From Bradyrhizobium sp. CCGB01 (GTDB lineage: Bacteria; Pseudomonadota; Alphaproteobacteria; Rhizobiales; Xanthobacteraceae): a stretch of DNA of 64,000 bases. The stretch spans positions 2,728,001 through 2,792,000 of the forward strand of contig NZ_JANADK010000001.1 of assembly GCF_024199795.1 (NCBI RefSeq), given 5' to 3'. Both the position numbers and the translations under genes were made by a program. Shown in pieces: positions 31,440 through 39,566 of this stretch (the first letter of the stretch is position 1; each line of letters starts with the position of its first letter). A model generated the notes under the pieces. The model had not been told where the DNA came from, did no database searches, and saw only the letters and a program-made list of their open reading frames with translations.

Positions 31440-31850
31440 GTGCTCCCGGAACAATCTCGCAACGTCGAAAGCCTTATCTGCCGCGATCTGACGGCGGCGC
31501 AACGTGCGAAGCTGATAGCGAAGCGGAAGGCGACTTATGAAGCGGTGCATCCGGAGACGCCGACAAGGTGGCCGCCCGGGCAAGGCCGGCGGCGGCAAGG
31601 CGAAGGTGGCCAACTTGGGCCAGCTTCGTCGCCGGTACGTCAGGGAAGACCGGCAAGCCGGAGCGGACCATCCGACGCGTGACCCGCCCGAAGGCGTTAG
31701 GCCCTGATCTGGACCGCGTCGCCGGGACGTCGTTGGACAAGGGCGCCGAACTGGATGCGCTGGCAGCAATGCCGGCAGATGCCAAGCGCGCCGCTGATCC
31801 GGCGCGCTGTCGCTTGCCTTGACGCATCCTTTGCGGTTGAGTTCTCGCAT
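31440..31850 (+). pseudogene. ParB-like protein C-terminal fragment, multiply frameshifted
   Basis: In three successive frames: CRDLTAAQRAKLIAKRKATY-EAVHPET (frame from 31440), GKAGGGKAKVANLGQ (next frame), and SFVAGTSGKTGKPERTIRRV, ALGPDLDRVAGTSLDKGAEL, DALAAMPAD (third frame, to about 31817). These are segments, in order, of the C-terminal part of ParB/KorB-type plasmid or phage partition proteins. No N-terminal ParB nuclease domain is visible. A remnant of a plasmid or phage module. Confidence 0.5.
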
Positions 31851-31879
31851 CAAAGATGGAGCGATCCACGGGGGCGCGA

Positions 31880-32104
31880 ATGAACCGATTGCAAAAATAC
31901 GTCGAACAAGGGTCAGACGGCGAACGGCCGGGACGGACTGCCTACGCTTTCAACGCAACAGTGCTGCCCGAACCCAAGAATGGCTTCGATTGGCGCCCGG
32001 TACGGGACTTCAGCTCAGCTGATGAAGTTTTGCGCAATGCGGGTCTAAAGGAAGTGTTCGAAGCTGCGATCAAGCATGGCTATGCCGTTGTGAACCCGGC
32101 ATAA
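31880..32104 (+). CDS. Small conserved hypothetical, 74 aa
   Basis: ATG at 31880. Reads LQKYVEQGSDGERPGRTAYA, PEPKNGFDWRPVRDFSSADE, VLRNAGLKEVFEAAIKHGYA. It has a charged N-terminal half and a C-terminal helix V-L-R-N-A-G-L-K-E-V-F. A rhizobial hypothetical; function unknown. Confidence 0.6.
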   Translation: MNRLQKYVEQGSDGERPGRTAYAFNATVLPEPKNGFDWRPVRDFSSADEVLRNAGLKEVFEAAIKHGYAVVNPA

Positions 32105-32692
32105 AGACCATGTAGCATCCCCGTTTGGCAGCGATCACAGATTTCGGTCACTCAGGGACGCCGGGAAACGAGACCCGGGCGTCGTTCGGAGAACCCGGGC
32201 CTTAAGATTGTCGCCGGATCACGGCCGTTTAAGGTCGCGCTTCTTCCAAGATGCTCCCAAGTTCGCTGGCTGATGTGGCTTCGATATTTGGGTCTCGCCG
32301 TGGATACCGTATTCGCGATCGAAGAACGCGCGGACAGCGCGCGTATATCGCCCGCCCATCAGCCCGTCGAATTTGGGAAAACAGCGGCCTTCGAGCAGAG
32401 TAACGACGGCGCGCCAGTGAGTGTACCCATGCTCACTCAGGTTGGCGTGCTGGCCGCAAGGCCGCGGGAGAAGCCCTACAAGCTCCCGACGGGAATGGCC
32501 TCCACCTTTTGATTGAAACCAATGGGAGTAAGCTCTGGCGCTTCCCGTAACCGCTTGAAATTAAAACGAATGCGACCTCCCTCCGAGCGCACCATAACCC
32601 ACAGACATCACATTAGCCTGGCGAGGTGGAAGCACGCTCGCCGAAAAGATCGCGCAAAGTCAGTCGCGATGCAGAATGTGAGTGGATGAGGC
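32105..32692. other. Gap with an unusual leftward open frame
   Basis: About 590 bases. No gene with a start can be called. On the minus strand 32219-32560 stays open for 113 codons but lacks any ATG, GTG or TTG near its beginning; it contains EGRCFPKFDGLMGGRYTRAV-RAFF, which is reminiscent of peptidoglycan-binding repeats (F-D-G-x-x-G-x-x-T-R-A-A-V-x-A-F). It is possibly a decayed gene. Confidence 0.3.
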
Positions 32693-33607
32693 TCAATCCA
32701 GTTGCTGCGCGACGTTAAGCAGCTTCTCTCTTAGCCACTTGTGTGCTGGATCGGTCGTATGGCGTGGGTGCCAGTACATGGCCTCGTGGATGTCCGGGAC
32801 AGATATTGGGGACTCCAGCAGCTTGATATCGACCGTGCCAATCAGTCTTCTGGCCGCCCGTTCCAGCACGAGGCTGATGAGCCGCGTCCCTTTGATAAGA
32901 AATGGGCTCAACAGGAAGCTTTCGACCGTCACCTCAATACGCCGTTGAACGCCAGCATTGGCAAGATGTTGGTCGGCGAGGTTCAGCTGCCGATCGTCTC
33001 CGATGCCGTAGACGAGATGCGGGAGCTCGAGAAACTGCGTCTCGCTCAATATATCGCCTGTGACGTCGGGGTGATTTGCATCGACGGCGCAGAGCCAGCG
33101 ATCGCTTAGCAGCGAGGCCGTCGGATAGTCGTTCGGTCCGAAGAGTTCGATCGGCTCGATGACAATGTCCGCCTGGTTCGTCTGCAGCACGCGCGCGGCG
33201 TCGCGAGCACGAGGCAGTAGATGAATCGTCACGTTCGGAGCCTCGTTGGAGATCATCCTCACGAGCGGCGTGAGCAGGACCAACCCCGCATAGTCGGACG
33301 CACTGATCGAGAACGTCCGCGCATCGGTCGCAGGGTCGAATCCAGGACGACGCAGCAGGAGATGTTCGACCTTGCTAAGCGATTCTTTCAGCGGGACGAT
33401 GAGGTCTTCCGCATTTCGCGTTAGAGCCAGATCGCGCCCAACGCGCACGAGTAATGGGTCGTGGAAGACTTCGCGCAGTCGCGCGAGAGCCGCGCTCATC
33501 GCCGATTGGCTGAGACCGATGCGCTCGCCAGCCCGGCTCACGTTGCGCTCCGTGAGGAGCGCGTCGAGTATCACAAGCAGGTTGAGGTCAATACTTCGTA
33601 GGTTCAC
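32693..33607 (-). CDS. LysR-family regulator, NodD-like subgroup
   Basis: 304 aa from GTG at 33607 with GGGAGGCC upstream. N-terminal winged HTH: NLLVILDALLTERNVSRAGE and GLSQSAMSAALARLREVFHD, PLLVRVGRDLALT. The effector-binding part begins TFSISASDYAGLVLLTPLVR, as in the NodD/NahR/LinR type group that binds aromatic inducers. It is divergent from the flavin reductase-monooxygenase-dioxygenase operon across a 296-base spacer, so it most likely activates that operon in response to the aromatic substrate or ring-cleavage product. Confidence 0.88.
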   Translation of the reverse strand: MNLRSIDLNLLVILDALLTERNVSRAGERIGLSQSAMSAALARLREVFHDPLLVRVGRDLALTRNAEDLIVPLKESLSKVEHLLLRRPGFDPATDARTFSISASDYAGLVLLTPLVRMISNEAPNVTIHLLPRARDAARVLQTNQADIVIEPIELFGPNDYPTASLLSDRWLCAVDANHPDVTGDILSETQFLELPHLVYGIGDDRQLNLADQHLANAGVQRRIEVTVESFLLSPFLIKGTRLISLVLERAARRLIGTVDIKLLESPISVPDIHEAMYWHPRHTTDPAHKWLREKLLNVAQQLD

Positions 33608-33903
33608 CCCAGGCCTCCCGGTGAATGCAGCCTCGGACCGTAACAATTTGTATCGTCGTGCACTATCGGAATGAGCTCGTCCTTGCCGTATTTCGATCGG
33701 CCGCATTTCGCATGTTGCGGTTGCGAGATGTTGCCGGCGATGTGTTGGCTCTCGGCTTTTCGGCGTCCCTCGAATGGTGTCTTAAGGCGCATGAGACGGA
33801 TGGATCGATCCGGCAGATAGTTGGAATACTTATTATCGATTAGACGTCGGCCAGGCGCGCCACCTAGCTTCTGTGACACGAATAAGTCGCTACGAGGCGC
33901 ACC
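33608..33903. promoter_or_regulatory. Divergent LysR-controlled region
   Basis: Contains GGATCGATCC (33802-33811), a 10-bp palindrome, and the AT-rich segment ATACTTATTATCGATTAG near 33826-33843 just before the flavin reductase gene. LysR sites are usually imperfect T-N11-A palindromes; these are the best candidates but none is certain. Confidence 0.35.
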
Positions 33904-34461
33904 ATGAATAACAACTCGGGAATTGGAAACGACCTCGGAGTTTCGCCTTCGCAGACGACTGCGGATGCGGCCGAATTCCGGGCGGCAATGCGGCACTTCG
34001 TCGGAAGCGTGAGCGTCGTGACGACTTGGCATGGCGCTAGACCCTGGGGGATGACGATCAATTCGTTTACCTCGGTCTGCACCGAGCCGCCGACGATCCT
34101 GATCTGTTTGAACAGCAAGACCGTGACCGCCGCGCACGTCCGGGAGGGCGGGCGCTTCGCGGTGAACCTCCTCACTCAGGATCAGCTTCACCTTTCGGAG
34201 CTCTGCTCGCGTCCTAGCGTCGACAAATTCATTGACGAACACGTCTTGCTATCGGCCGGCGTTTTCGGCGGAAGCGGAGTTCCGCGGCTACGCGAGGCAT
34301 CGGTTGTGTTCGAATGTCGGGCAGTCGAGCAACTCGTGGTCGGAAGCCATCGCATCGCCATCGCCGCGATCGAGTGCATTCATGCGCCGGCCGCTGGTCC
34401 GCCGTTACTCTACGGACAGGGGCGCTACATGCATGGCGTCGATCTGGAGGCGCGCGCATGA
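33904..34461 (+). CDS. NADH:flavin oxidoreductase (HpaC/TftC type)
   Basis: 185 aa. Reads AAEFRAAMRHFVGSVSVVTT, PWGMTINSFTSVCTEPPTIL and the C-terminal signature PLLYGQGRYMHGV of the flavin reductase-like family. Binds FMN/FAD and supplies reduced flavin to a partner monooxygenase. The partner is encoded two genes downstream (34884). It overlaps the next gene by four bases (ATGA), so the operon is tightly coupled. Confidence 0.88.
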   Translation: MNNNSGIGNDLGVSPSQTTADAAEFRAAMRHFVGSVSVVTTWHGARPWGMTINSFTSVCTEPPTILICLNSKTVTAAHVREGGRFAVNLLTQDQLHLSELCSRPSVDKFIDEHVLLSAGVFGGSGVPRLREASVVFECRAVEQLVVGSHRIAIAAIECIHAPAAGPPLLYGQGRYMHGVDLEARA

Positions 34462-34862
34462 CGTCCGCGTCGTCCCCGAAGGAAGTCGCCAACGCGCTCT
34501 ACGACGCCTACTGCAGGCACGATCACCGCGCGATCCTCGCGCTCTATTGCGATGATGCGACGCACGACGAAGTCTCGCAACTCAAGACGAAGCAAGGCCC
34601 CGCCGAGATCGCGGTGGGCATGCAGAAGCTGTTCAGCTGGCTCCCGGACGTCCGATGGGAGGTGAAGTCCATGATTGTGGGAGGGGATGGAACGGTCGCC
34701 GTCGCCTACGTCATGCGCGCGACCGCTCCGCAGAAGAACGGCACGGCTGAAGCCAAGACCATTTCGTTGCGTGGTGTTCAACTGGTTCAAGTCGAGGACG
34801 GCCGGATACGCCACAGCGAAGACTACTGGGATGCAGCGACGTTCCAGCGGCAAGTTTCCTAA
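34458..34862 (+). CDS. SnoaL/NTF2-like small protein
   Basis: 134 aa. Begins PKEVANALYDAYCRHDHRAI, LALYCDDATHDEV, then EIAVGMQKLFSWLPDVRWEV and ISLRGVQLVQVEDGRIRHSE-DYWD. This is the NTF2-like fold of SnoaL cyclases and limonene-epoxide hydrolase-type proteins: an N-terminal helix, then a curved sheet with a Y-W-D end motif. Its role in this operon is unknown; it might isomerise or hydrolyse a ring-hydroxylation product or bind the substrate. Confidence 0.8.
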   Translation: MTSASSPKEVANALYDAYCRHDHRAILALYCDDATHDEVSQLKTKQGPAEIAVGMQKLFSWLPDVRWEVKSMIVGGDGTVAVAYVMRATAPQKNGTAEAKTISLRGVQLVQVEDGRIRHSEDYWDAATFQRQVS

Positions 34863-34883
34863 GAACATGAGAAGGAGTGAGCT

Positions 34884-36464
34884 ATGAGAACCGGTGCCGA
34901 GTATCTTCAATCTCTACGAGATGGTCGCCGCGTCTACGTCGGTGGTGAGCTAATCGAGGACGTGACCACGCATCCCATGACGAAGGGGTATGCGAATGCC
35001 ATCGCCGAATACTACGATCTTCATCTTGACCCGAAGCATCAAGACATCGCGACCTTCATCGATGAGAGTGGCAAGCGTCAGTCGATGCACTGGTTCCTTC
35101 CGCGGTCAAAGGAAGATGTAGTCAAGCGCCGCCAGTACTGCGACTTCCTCTGCCGTCACTTCAAGGGCGGCATCTTCACACGGCCGCCAGCCGGCATGAA
35201 CGTGGTCATGTTCACCCAGGTGGACGACCAGAAGCCTTGGTCGGACAATTCGCGCTTCAGTGGCAAGAAGCGCGATCTCTCCGGAAATATTCAGCGTCAG
35301 TGGGAGGAGGTGACGTCTCAGGATCTGGCTATCTCGCCCATGTTCCTCGACGTCCAGTTCGATCGCGGCCGTGACAATGCGATGGCCGAGACGCCAATGC
35401 TGAAGATCATCGAAGAACGCGACGACGGCATCCTTGTCCGCGGCTGGAAGGCGATCGGCACGTCCGTTCCGTTCGTCAATCATCTTCTTATTGGAAACTT
35501 GTGGCGTCCCGGCCAGACCGCGGAGCAGACTGTCTACGCGCTGGTGCCGATCGCTACCAAGGGCATCTCGGTCGTGGCCCGCAAGTCGAACGCGCAGCCG
35601 GACGCAGATCCGTACGATCGCCCGTTGGCCACCATCGGTGACGAACTCGACGCGATGGTCTATTTCGATGACGTCCTCATTCCATGGGACCGGGTTCAGC
35701 ACGTCGGCAATCCTGACCACGCGAAATGGTATCCGCAACGTCAATTCGACTGGGTGCATCTCGAAACCCAGATCCGTCACTGCGTCCATGCCGAACTGAT
35801 GGTCGGCCTCGCTCTGCTCTTGACGCAGTCGCTGGGCACCAGCACCAACCCGGTCGTGGCGGCGCAGCTCGCTGAGCTCATTCGCTTCCGCGAGACCTGT
35901 CGGGCCTTCATGATCGCCGCTGAAGAGACGGGATTCGCGACGCCCGGGGGGCTGTTCAAGCCGAACAATATCTACATCGACTTCGGCCGCGCCTACTATC
36001 TCGAGAACCAGGCCAAGATGGTGAACACCCTGATCGATTTCTGCGGTCGCGGTGTTGTTATCCAGCCGTCGAAGCGCGAGATGGAGGATCCATATATCGG
36101 CCCGAAACTCGCAGAGGCCCTCCGCGGTGCTGAGATCAGTGCCTACGACCGTATCAAGATCTTCCGCCAAATCAGCGAGCGATTCCTGAGCGAGTGGGGC
36201 AACCGCCATGAGATGTTCGAGAAGTTCAATGGCACGCCTCTCTATCTCATCAACTTGCTGACGATGCAGCGCACAGAGTATCAGGTCGATGGACCGCTGA
36301 CCGAGCTGGCGCGGCAGGTCCTCGGCTTCGGCGACACGGCGGAACTAGGGAAGCGTGCGCAGGAAGCTGAGCAGAAGTCCCACTACGCCAGCGTCCGCTT
36401 CCAGCCTGACTACGCGAAGGCCCAGGACGTTAAGAAATCCTACATGAACGACGCGGCCGAGTAG
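34884..36464 (+). CDS. FADH2-dependent phenol monooxygenase (HpaB/TftD family)
   Basis: 526 aa, intact. The N-terminal part (TGAEYLQSLRDGRRVYVGGE) is the standard HpaB opening. The acyl-CoA-dehydrogenase-like core has SDNSRFSGKKRDLSGNIQRQ, ISPMFLDVQFDRGRDNAM and DDVLIPWDRVQHVGN. The C-terminal part ends GRGVVIQPSKREMEDP, IKIFRQISERFLSEWGNRHE and FNGTPLYLINLLTMQRTEYQ. The reaction is ortho or para hydroxylation of a phenol, sometimes with removal of halide or nitro, using reduced FAD from the upstream reductase. Given the downstream hydroxyquinol dioxygenase, the likely final product is 1,2,4-trihydroxybenzene. Confidence 0.9.
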   Translation: MRTGAEYLQSLRDGRRVYVGGELIEDVTTHPMTKGYANAIAEYYDLHLDPKHQDIATFIDESGKRQSMHWFLPRSKEDVVKRRQYCDFLCRHFKGGIFTRPPAGMNVVMFTQVDDQKPWSDNSRFSGKKRDLSGNIQRQWEEVTSQDLAISPMFLDVQFDRGRDNAMAETPMLKIIEERDDGILVRGWKAIGTSVPFVNHLLIGNLWRPGQTAEQTVYALVPIATKGISVVARKSNAQPDADPYDRPLATIGDELDAMVYFDDVLIPWDRVQHVGNPDHAKWYPQRQFDWVHLETQIRHCVHAELMVGLALLLTQSLGTSTNPVVAAQLAELIRFRETCRAFMIAAEETGFATPGGLFKPNNIYIDFGRAYYLENQAKMVNTLIDFCGRGVVIQPSKREMEDPYIGPKLAEALRGAEISAYDRIKIFRQISERFLSEWGNRHEMFEKFNGTPLYLINLLTMQRTEYQVDGPLTELARQVLGFGDTAELGKRAQEAEQKSHYASVRFQPDYAKAQDVKKSYMNDAAE

Positions 36465-36697
36465 GCGAAGCATCACCCAAGATCGCGGAAGCCCCCAGTC
36501 GGCTTTCGCGGTCCCTTCAGCATTTTCGAAGGTGAATGATACAAGCACTTCACTTTTCTCGGCCTGCCGACACGCGTGGTGCTTGGTTCTCGGACCATCG
36601 GGTCGATCGGCTGCGAGGGCCGTCCGCCGAAGGTAATCCTGGTGGACGATGCCAGGATTTGACGTGACTTCACCAAAGATGAATTGGACAGGGAACT
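36465..36697. other. Intergenic region with a hairpin
   Basis: 230 bases between the monooxygenase and dioxygenase genes. A near-perfect hairpin (CGCGGAAGCC / GGCTTTCGCG, 36484-36510) follows the monooxygenase but lacks a T tract; it may be a weak terminator or processing site. Confidence 0.4.
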
Positions 36698-37561
36698 ATG
36701 CGAAACTTTGACGAGATCACGATCACTGACGCGGTCGTCGACCGTCTTTCAGGTGCGAGCGACCGGCGAGCGGCTGAGGTCAGCGTCGCCTTGGTCCGGC
36801 ATCTCCATGCTTTCGTGAGGGAGGTACGGCCGACGATCGAGGAATGGGAAAAGGGGATCGCGTTCCTGACGGATACCGGCAAAATGTGCAGTGACACCCG
36901 CCAAGAGTTCGTGCTCCTGTCAGATACGCTCGGCGTCTCGATGCTCGTGGATGCCATTAATCACGGAGCAGCCCAGGGCGTCACCGAGTCGACGGTGCTT
37001 GGGCCCTTTTACGTCGAGGGGCCACCCGAGAAAGGGCGTGGGGATAACATCTCTGGCGGTCTCGAAGGTGACCCGCTCATTGTCACAGGAACGGTGAATG
37101 CTCCGGACGGCACGCCGATCAACGGCGCCGTCGTCGATGTCTGGCATTCGGACGGCGATGGCTACTACGATGTCCAGCAACTCGGGGAGACTGGTGGCCT
37201 AGCAATGAGGGCCCGGTTCTCGACGGACGGAGATGGGAGGTTCAGTTTCTGGAGTATTAAGCCGGCGGCATATCCCATTCCTCACGATGGTCCTGTCGGA
37301 GCCATGTTAGAGAAGCAGGGACGGCATCCGTGGCGACCGGCGCACATCCACTTCATGATTTCGGCGCCTGGCTATCAGAAGCTGGTGACGCACATATTCG
37401 CGGAAGGCGATGCGTATCTCGACACCGACGTCGTCTTCGGCGTCAAGGACAGCCTGGTGCGCAAATTTGTCGAGATGCCGGCGGGGCAGGCGCCGGACGG
37501 CCTTATCCAAAACTCGCCCTTTTTCCACCTGCACTACGACTTCGGCTTGCACTTATCTTGA
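36698..37561 (+). CDS. Hydroxyquinol 1,2-dioxygenase (intradiol)
   Basis: 287 aa. The helical N-terminal domain (RHLHAFVREVRPTIEEWEKG, IAFLTDTGKMCSDTRQEFVL) is typical of hydroxyquinol and chlorocatechol dioxygenases. The catalytic beta-sandwich has Fe(III) ligands Tyr in GDGYYDVQ, Tyr in PAAYPIPHDG, and the two His of WRPAHIHF. LGPFYVEGPP is also conserved. The enzyme cleaves 1,2,4-trihydroxybenzene to maleylacetate. A maleylacetate reductase would complete the pathway but is not in the window. Confidence 0.9.
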   Translation: MRNFDEITITDAVVDRLSGASDRRAAEVSVALVRHLHAFVREVRPTIEEWEKGIAFLTDTGKMCSDTRQEFVLLSDTLGVSMLVDAINHGAAQGVTESTVLGPFYVEGPPEKGRGDNISGGLEGDPLIVTGTVNAPDGTPINGAVVDVWHSDGDGYYDVQQLGETGGLAMRARFSTDGDGRFSFWSIKPAAYPIPHDGPVGAMLEKQGRHPWRPAHIHFMISAPGYQKLVTHIFAEGDAYLDTDVVFGVKDSLVRKFVEMPAGQAPDGLIQNSPFFHLHYDFGLHLS

Positions 37562-37751
37562 GGCTCGATTTTCGATAGGCGATGCCCACCAAAATGGGCA
37601 CCAGCGATCAGCTCGTTCACCTTCTCCCCGTCAGGCGAAATCCAGGCGGAGCGCGAACCGCCCACGAACGAAGAGGGCACGTATCTGGTGCGGTTACTGG
37701 TGCGGCGGCGGCGCGGAAGGCAACGAGAACGAAGTAAGCTATTGATCCCGT
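37562..37751. other. Spacer before the tRNA fragments
   Basis: 190 bases, no gene. The phrase CTGGTGCGGTTACTGGTGCGG near 37685-37707 is partly repeated as CTGGTGCTAAACTGGTGCGG near 37883-37902, on the other side of the tRNA-Ile fragment. Confidence 0.35.
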
Positions 37752-37799
37752 TGGTGGGCCCGGCAGGACTCGAACCTGCAACCAGACCGTTATGAGCGG
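37752..37799 (-). repeat. tRNA(CAU) 3' fragment (tRNA-Ile2 or Met), attachment site
   Basis: Read leftward: CCGCTCATAACGGTC (anticodon CAT), TGGTT variable loop, T arm GCAGG-TTCGAGT-CCTGC, acceptor CGGGCCC, A, CCA ending at 37752. The 5' half is absent and the 5' side of the anticodon stem already deviates. It is an attachment-site remnant of integration into tRNA(CAU), in opposite orientation to the tRNA-Glu fragment 180 bases away. Confidence 0.7.
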
Positions 37800-37978
37800 C
37801 AGACTATCGGTCAGCTTCGTTGATTTTGCTGCGGTTTCATCTGCGTTCGATCGCGTTTGTTGCGTTTTGGTGAGGTCGTTTCTGGTGCTAAACTGGTGCG
37901 GCCACGCCTACACGCGCAGACGGGCCGGCTTTGACATCTATAGGACTGTTTCAGGACGATTATTGAGCGGATCGACTT

Positions 37979-38028
37979 GGTCCTCTCAAGGCTGAAACAG
38001 GGGTTCGATTCCCCTAGGGAGCGCCAGC
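37979..38028 (+). repeat. tRNA-Glu(CUC) 3' fragment and left attachment site
   Basis: Anticodon loop CTCTCAA with CTC at 37985-37987, GGCTG stem, AAAC variable region, T arm AGGGG-TTCGATT-CCCCT, acceptor AGGGAGC, G, CCA at 38024-38026. No D arm or 5' acceptor strand precedes it. The last 17 bases (38012-38028, CCCTAGGGAGCGCCAGC) recur exactly at 53693-53709. This makes it attL of the 15.7-kb element whose integrase starts eight bases to the right. Confidence 0.8.
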
Positions 38029-38035
38029 CGGGAAG

Positions 38036-39124
38036 TCATGGCGTTGTTTTCCCATCGCTTTTTACGGCTTTTCCCAAACCTTCCGGTGTGGTTTGGGAAG
38101 GTTTGTTCTTCCGATGTTCATTGAGCTGCGTCACCGCGCGCTTGCCGCCGCGCTTCCGATCGGCCTCGCGGGTGTAGCGTTCGGCCTCGGCCAAGGTCGT
38201 ATGGCCCAGCGCGGCCATTATGTCGTGAGCGCTGCAGCCGGCGTCGGCGAGCAGGCGGCCGAGCGTCTTGCGCAGGCCGTGCGGCTGGCAGGATAGAGGC
38301 AAGCCGGCGGCGGTGATGGCATCGCGCATGAACCGGCTGAAACCATCGACCGTAAATGGCTTGCCGTAGGCCGTGGTGATGACCACGAAATGCTTGCGCG
38401 GCGTCGCCGCCAGCGCCTTCTCCAGATCCTCGGACACGGCCATGTCGACGGCGACTCCGGTCTTGTGGCGCCGGTAACAGGCACCATCGTCGACCTGGGG
38501 CCACGTCAGCGCGTGGGTGTCGATGCGCGCGGTGCCCATGTTCAACATGAGCGCATAGGCGGTGCGCTGCTTCGTGCCGATCGGCCAGCGCCGTTCATAG
38601 GCGGCAAGCTCACGATCGGTCCAGGCCCTGATCTCGCCTCCCTTGGGCCGCTTGATGCCAGCCGTGGGGTCTGGCGTCAGCTTGAAATGGTTGATCAGGA
38701 TGCGCAGCTTCTTCAGCGTGTCGAGCGCGGCGCCGGGCTTGTTGGCGAGCGGTGCCAGAATGAATGTTTCGATTCGCTCTTTCGTGAGCCCTGAGAATGC
38801 GCGGTGGCCGTGATCGGTTCTGATCTGCTCGAGGCGTGAGCTGTAGCCGTCCTTCGAGGAGTCGCTTAGTGCGCGATACGCCGGACTCGCCATGTAGGCG
38901 GCGATCTTCGCGCTAATACTGTCGGGCGAATCCTTCTTCAGCACCACCTTGGTGGTGCCGCCCATTGCCGCGATATACGCTAGACGAAACTCTTCCGACG
39001 TCGGATCGTCGGGCAGACGGATGCGTGGCCCGTTCTGACTGCGTATCCTGAATGACAGGTACGTGTTGCCTTTGACAGTGTTGCGTTCGACATGCAGCGG
39101 GAGCTTGCGGGGCATCAGGTCCAT
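38036..39124 (-). CDS. Tyrosine recombinase integrase of the 15.7-kb element
   Basis: 362 aa. Arm-binding start (VERNTVKGNTYLSFRIRSQN), SAM-like core-binding domain (SSKDGYSSRLEQIRTDHGHR), catalytic domain with the first Arg in GTARIDTHALTW, H-x-x-R in HGLRKTLGRLLAD and GHTTLAEAERYTREAD, with the nucleophile Tyr. The box around the first Arg is unusual (A-R-I-D rather than R-R-x-E/S). The stop is eight bases from attL. It overlaps the upstream AlpA-like gene by ten bases, so excision functions are co-regulated. Confidence 0.9.
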   Translation of the reverse strand: MDLMPRKLPLHVERNTVKGNTYLSFRIRSQNGPRIRLPDDPTSEEFRLAYIAAMGGTTKVVLKKDSPDSISAKIAAYMASPAYRALSDSSKDGYSSRLEQIRTDHGHRAFSGLTKERIETFILAPLANKPGAALDTLKKLRILINHFKLTPDPTAGIKRPKGGEIRAWTDRELAAYERRWPIGTKQRTAYALMLNMGTARIDTHALTWPQVDDGACYRRHKTGVAVDMAVSEDLEKALAATPRKHFVVITTAYGKPFTVDGFSRFMRDAITAAGLPLSCQPHGLRKTLGRLLADAGCSAHDIMAALGHTTLAEAERYTREADRKRGGKRAVTQLNEHRKNKPSQTTPEGLGKAVKSDGKTTP

Positions 39125-39363
39125 CCCACGTCGCTGGCGGCCAAGGCCTCACCCTCATGGGGCAACGCCTCAACGGCCAAGTCAAGCTCTCTCACGTCCC
39201 ACGCTTTGCGTTTGTCCCCTAGAACACGGGCGCGTGGCATGCGCCCGTCCAACACCATGCAGTCGAAGGTATTCGGACAGACGCACACATAGGCCGCGGC
39301 CCCGTCGCGCCCGATCAGGCGCGGCGGAAGGGAAGGTGGAAGCGCGGCCTGCTTCGGCATCAC
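39115..39363 (-). CDS. AlpA/excisionase-like small DNA-binding protein
   Basis: 82 aa. PPRLIGRDGAAAYVCVCPNT, FDCMVLDGRMPRARVLGDKR, KAWDVRELDLAVEAL is the MerR-like winged-helix pattern of AlpA and phage excisionases: R-x-G-A-A-x-Y-x-x-V-x-x-x-T-F-x-x-x-V-x-x-G-x-x-P-x-x-x-x-x-x-x-x-x-x-x-W-D. It lies directly upstream of the integrase and probably directs excision. Confidence 0.8.
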   Translation of the reverse strand: MMPKQAALPPSLPPRLIGRDGAAAYVCVCPNTFDCMVLDGRMPRARVLGDKRKAWDVRELDLAVEALPHEGEALAASDVGWT

Positions 39364-39566
39364 TGCAGCTTCTCGATTATCGGATCAACTTCGCGATCAG
39401 GGCCCAACAGGATTAGCCGCTGGTTCTCCCAGGACTCAGCCTCAGTCTCGGACGGTCCATGCACGACATCAGGTTCGTGCTGGGCGCACCAATAGTGCCG
39501 ACCAAGAGCGTCGACGCCGTTTCGGGTGCAGATGGTGTCACCGATTTTCATGCGCTTTGACGTCAC
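39360..39566 (-). CDS. Small element protein, 68 aa
   Basis: Reads MKIGDTICTRNGVDALGRHY, WCAQHEPDVVHGPSETEAES, WENQRLILLGPDREVDP. Two Cys and two His residues could bind a metal (C-x-R, C-A-Q-H). Stop overlaps the AlpA-like start and start overlaps the previous stop (ATGA), so it is embedded in the int operon. No family known. Confidence 0.6.
   Translation of the reverse strand: MTSKRMKIGDTICTRNGVDALGRHYWCAQHEPDVVHGPSETEAESWENQRLILLGPDREVDPIIEKLQ

Noticed and set aside
32273..32512. 79-aa rightward frame
   Set aside because: Opposite to the more coherent leftward frame, no ribosome site or family.
35106..36209. 367-aa leftward open frame opposite the monooxygenase gene
   Set aside because: Complete antisense shadow of a strongly conserved gene; composition (Val/Asp/Arg/Gly noise) fits reverse-complement codon bias.
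27741..38028. Complete tRNA genes at the three tRNA-like sites
   Set aside because: All three lack a D arm and the 5' acceptor strand, so they are 3' fragments left by integration rather than functional tRNAs.
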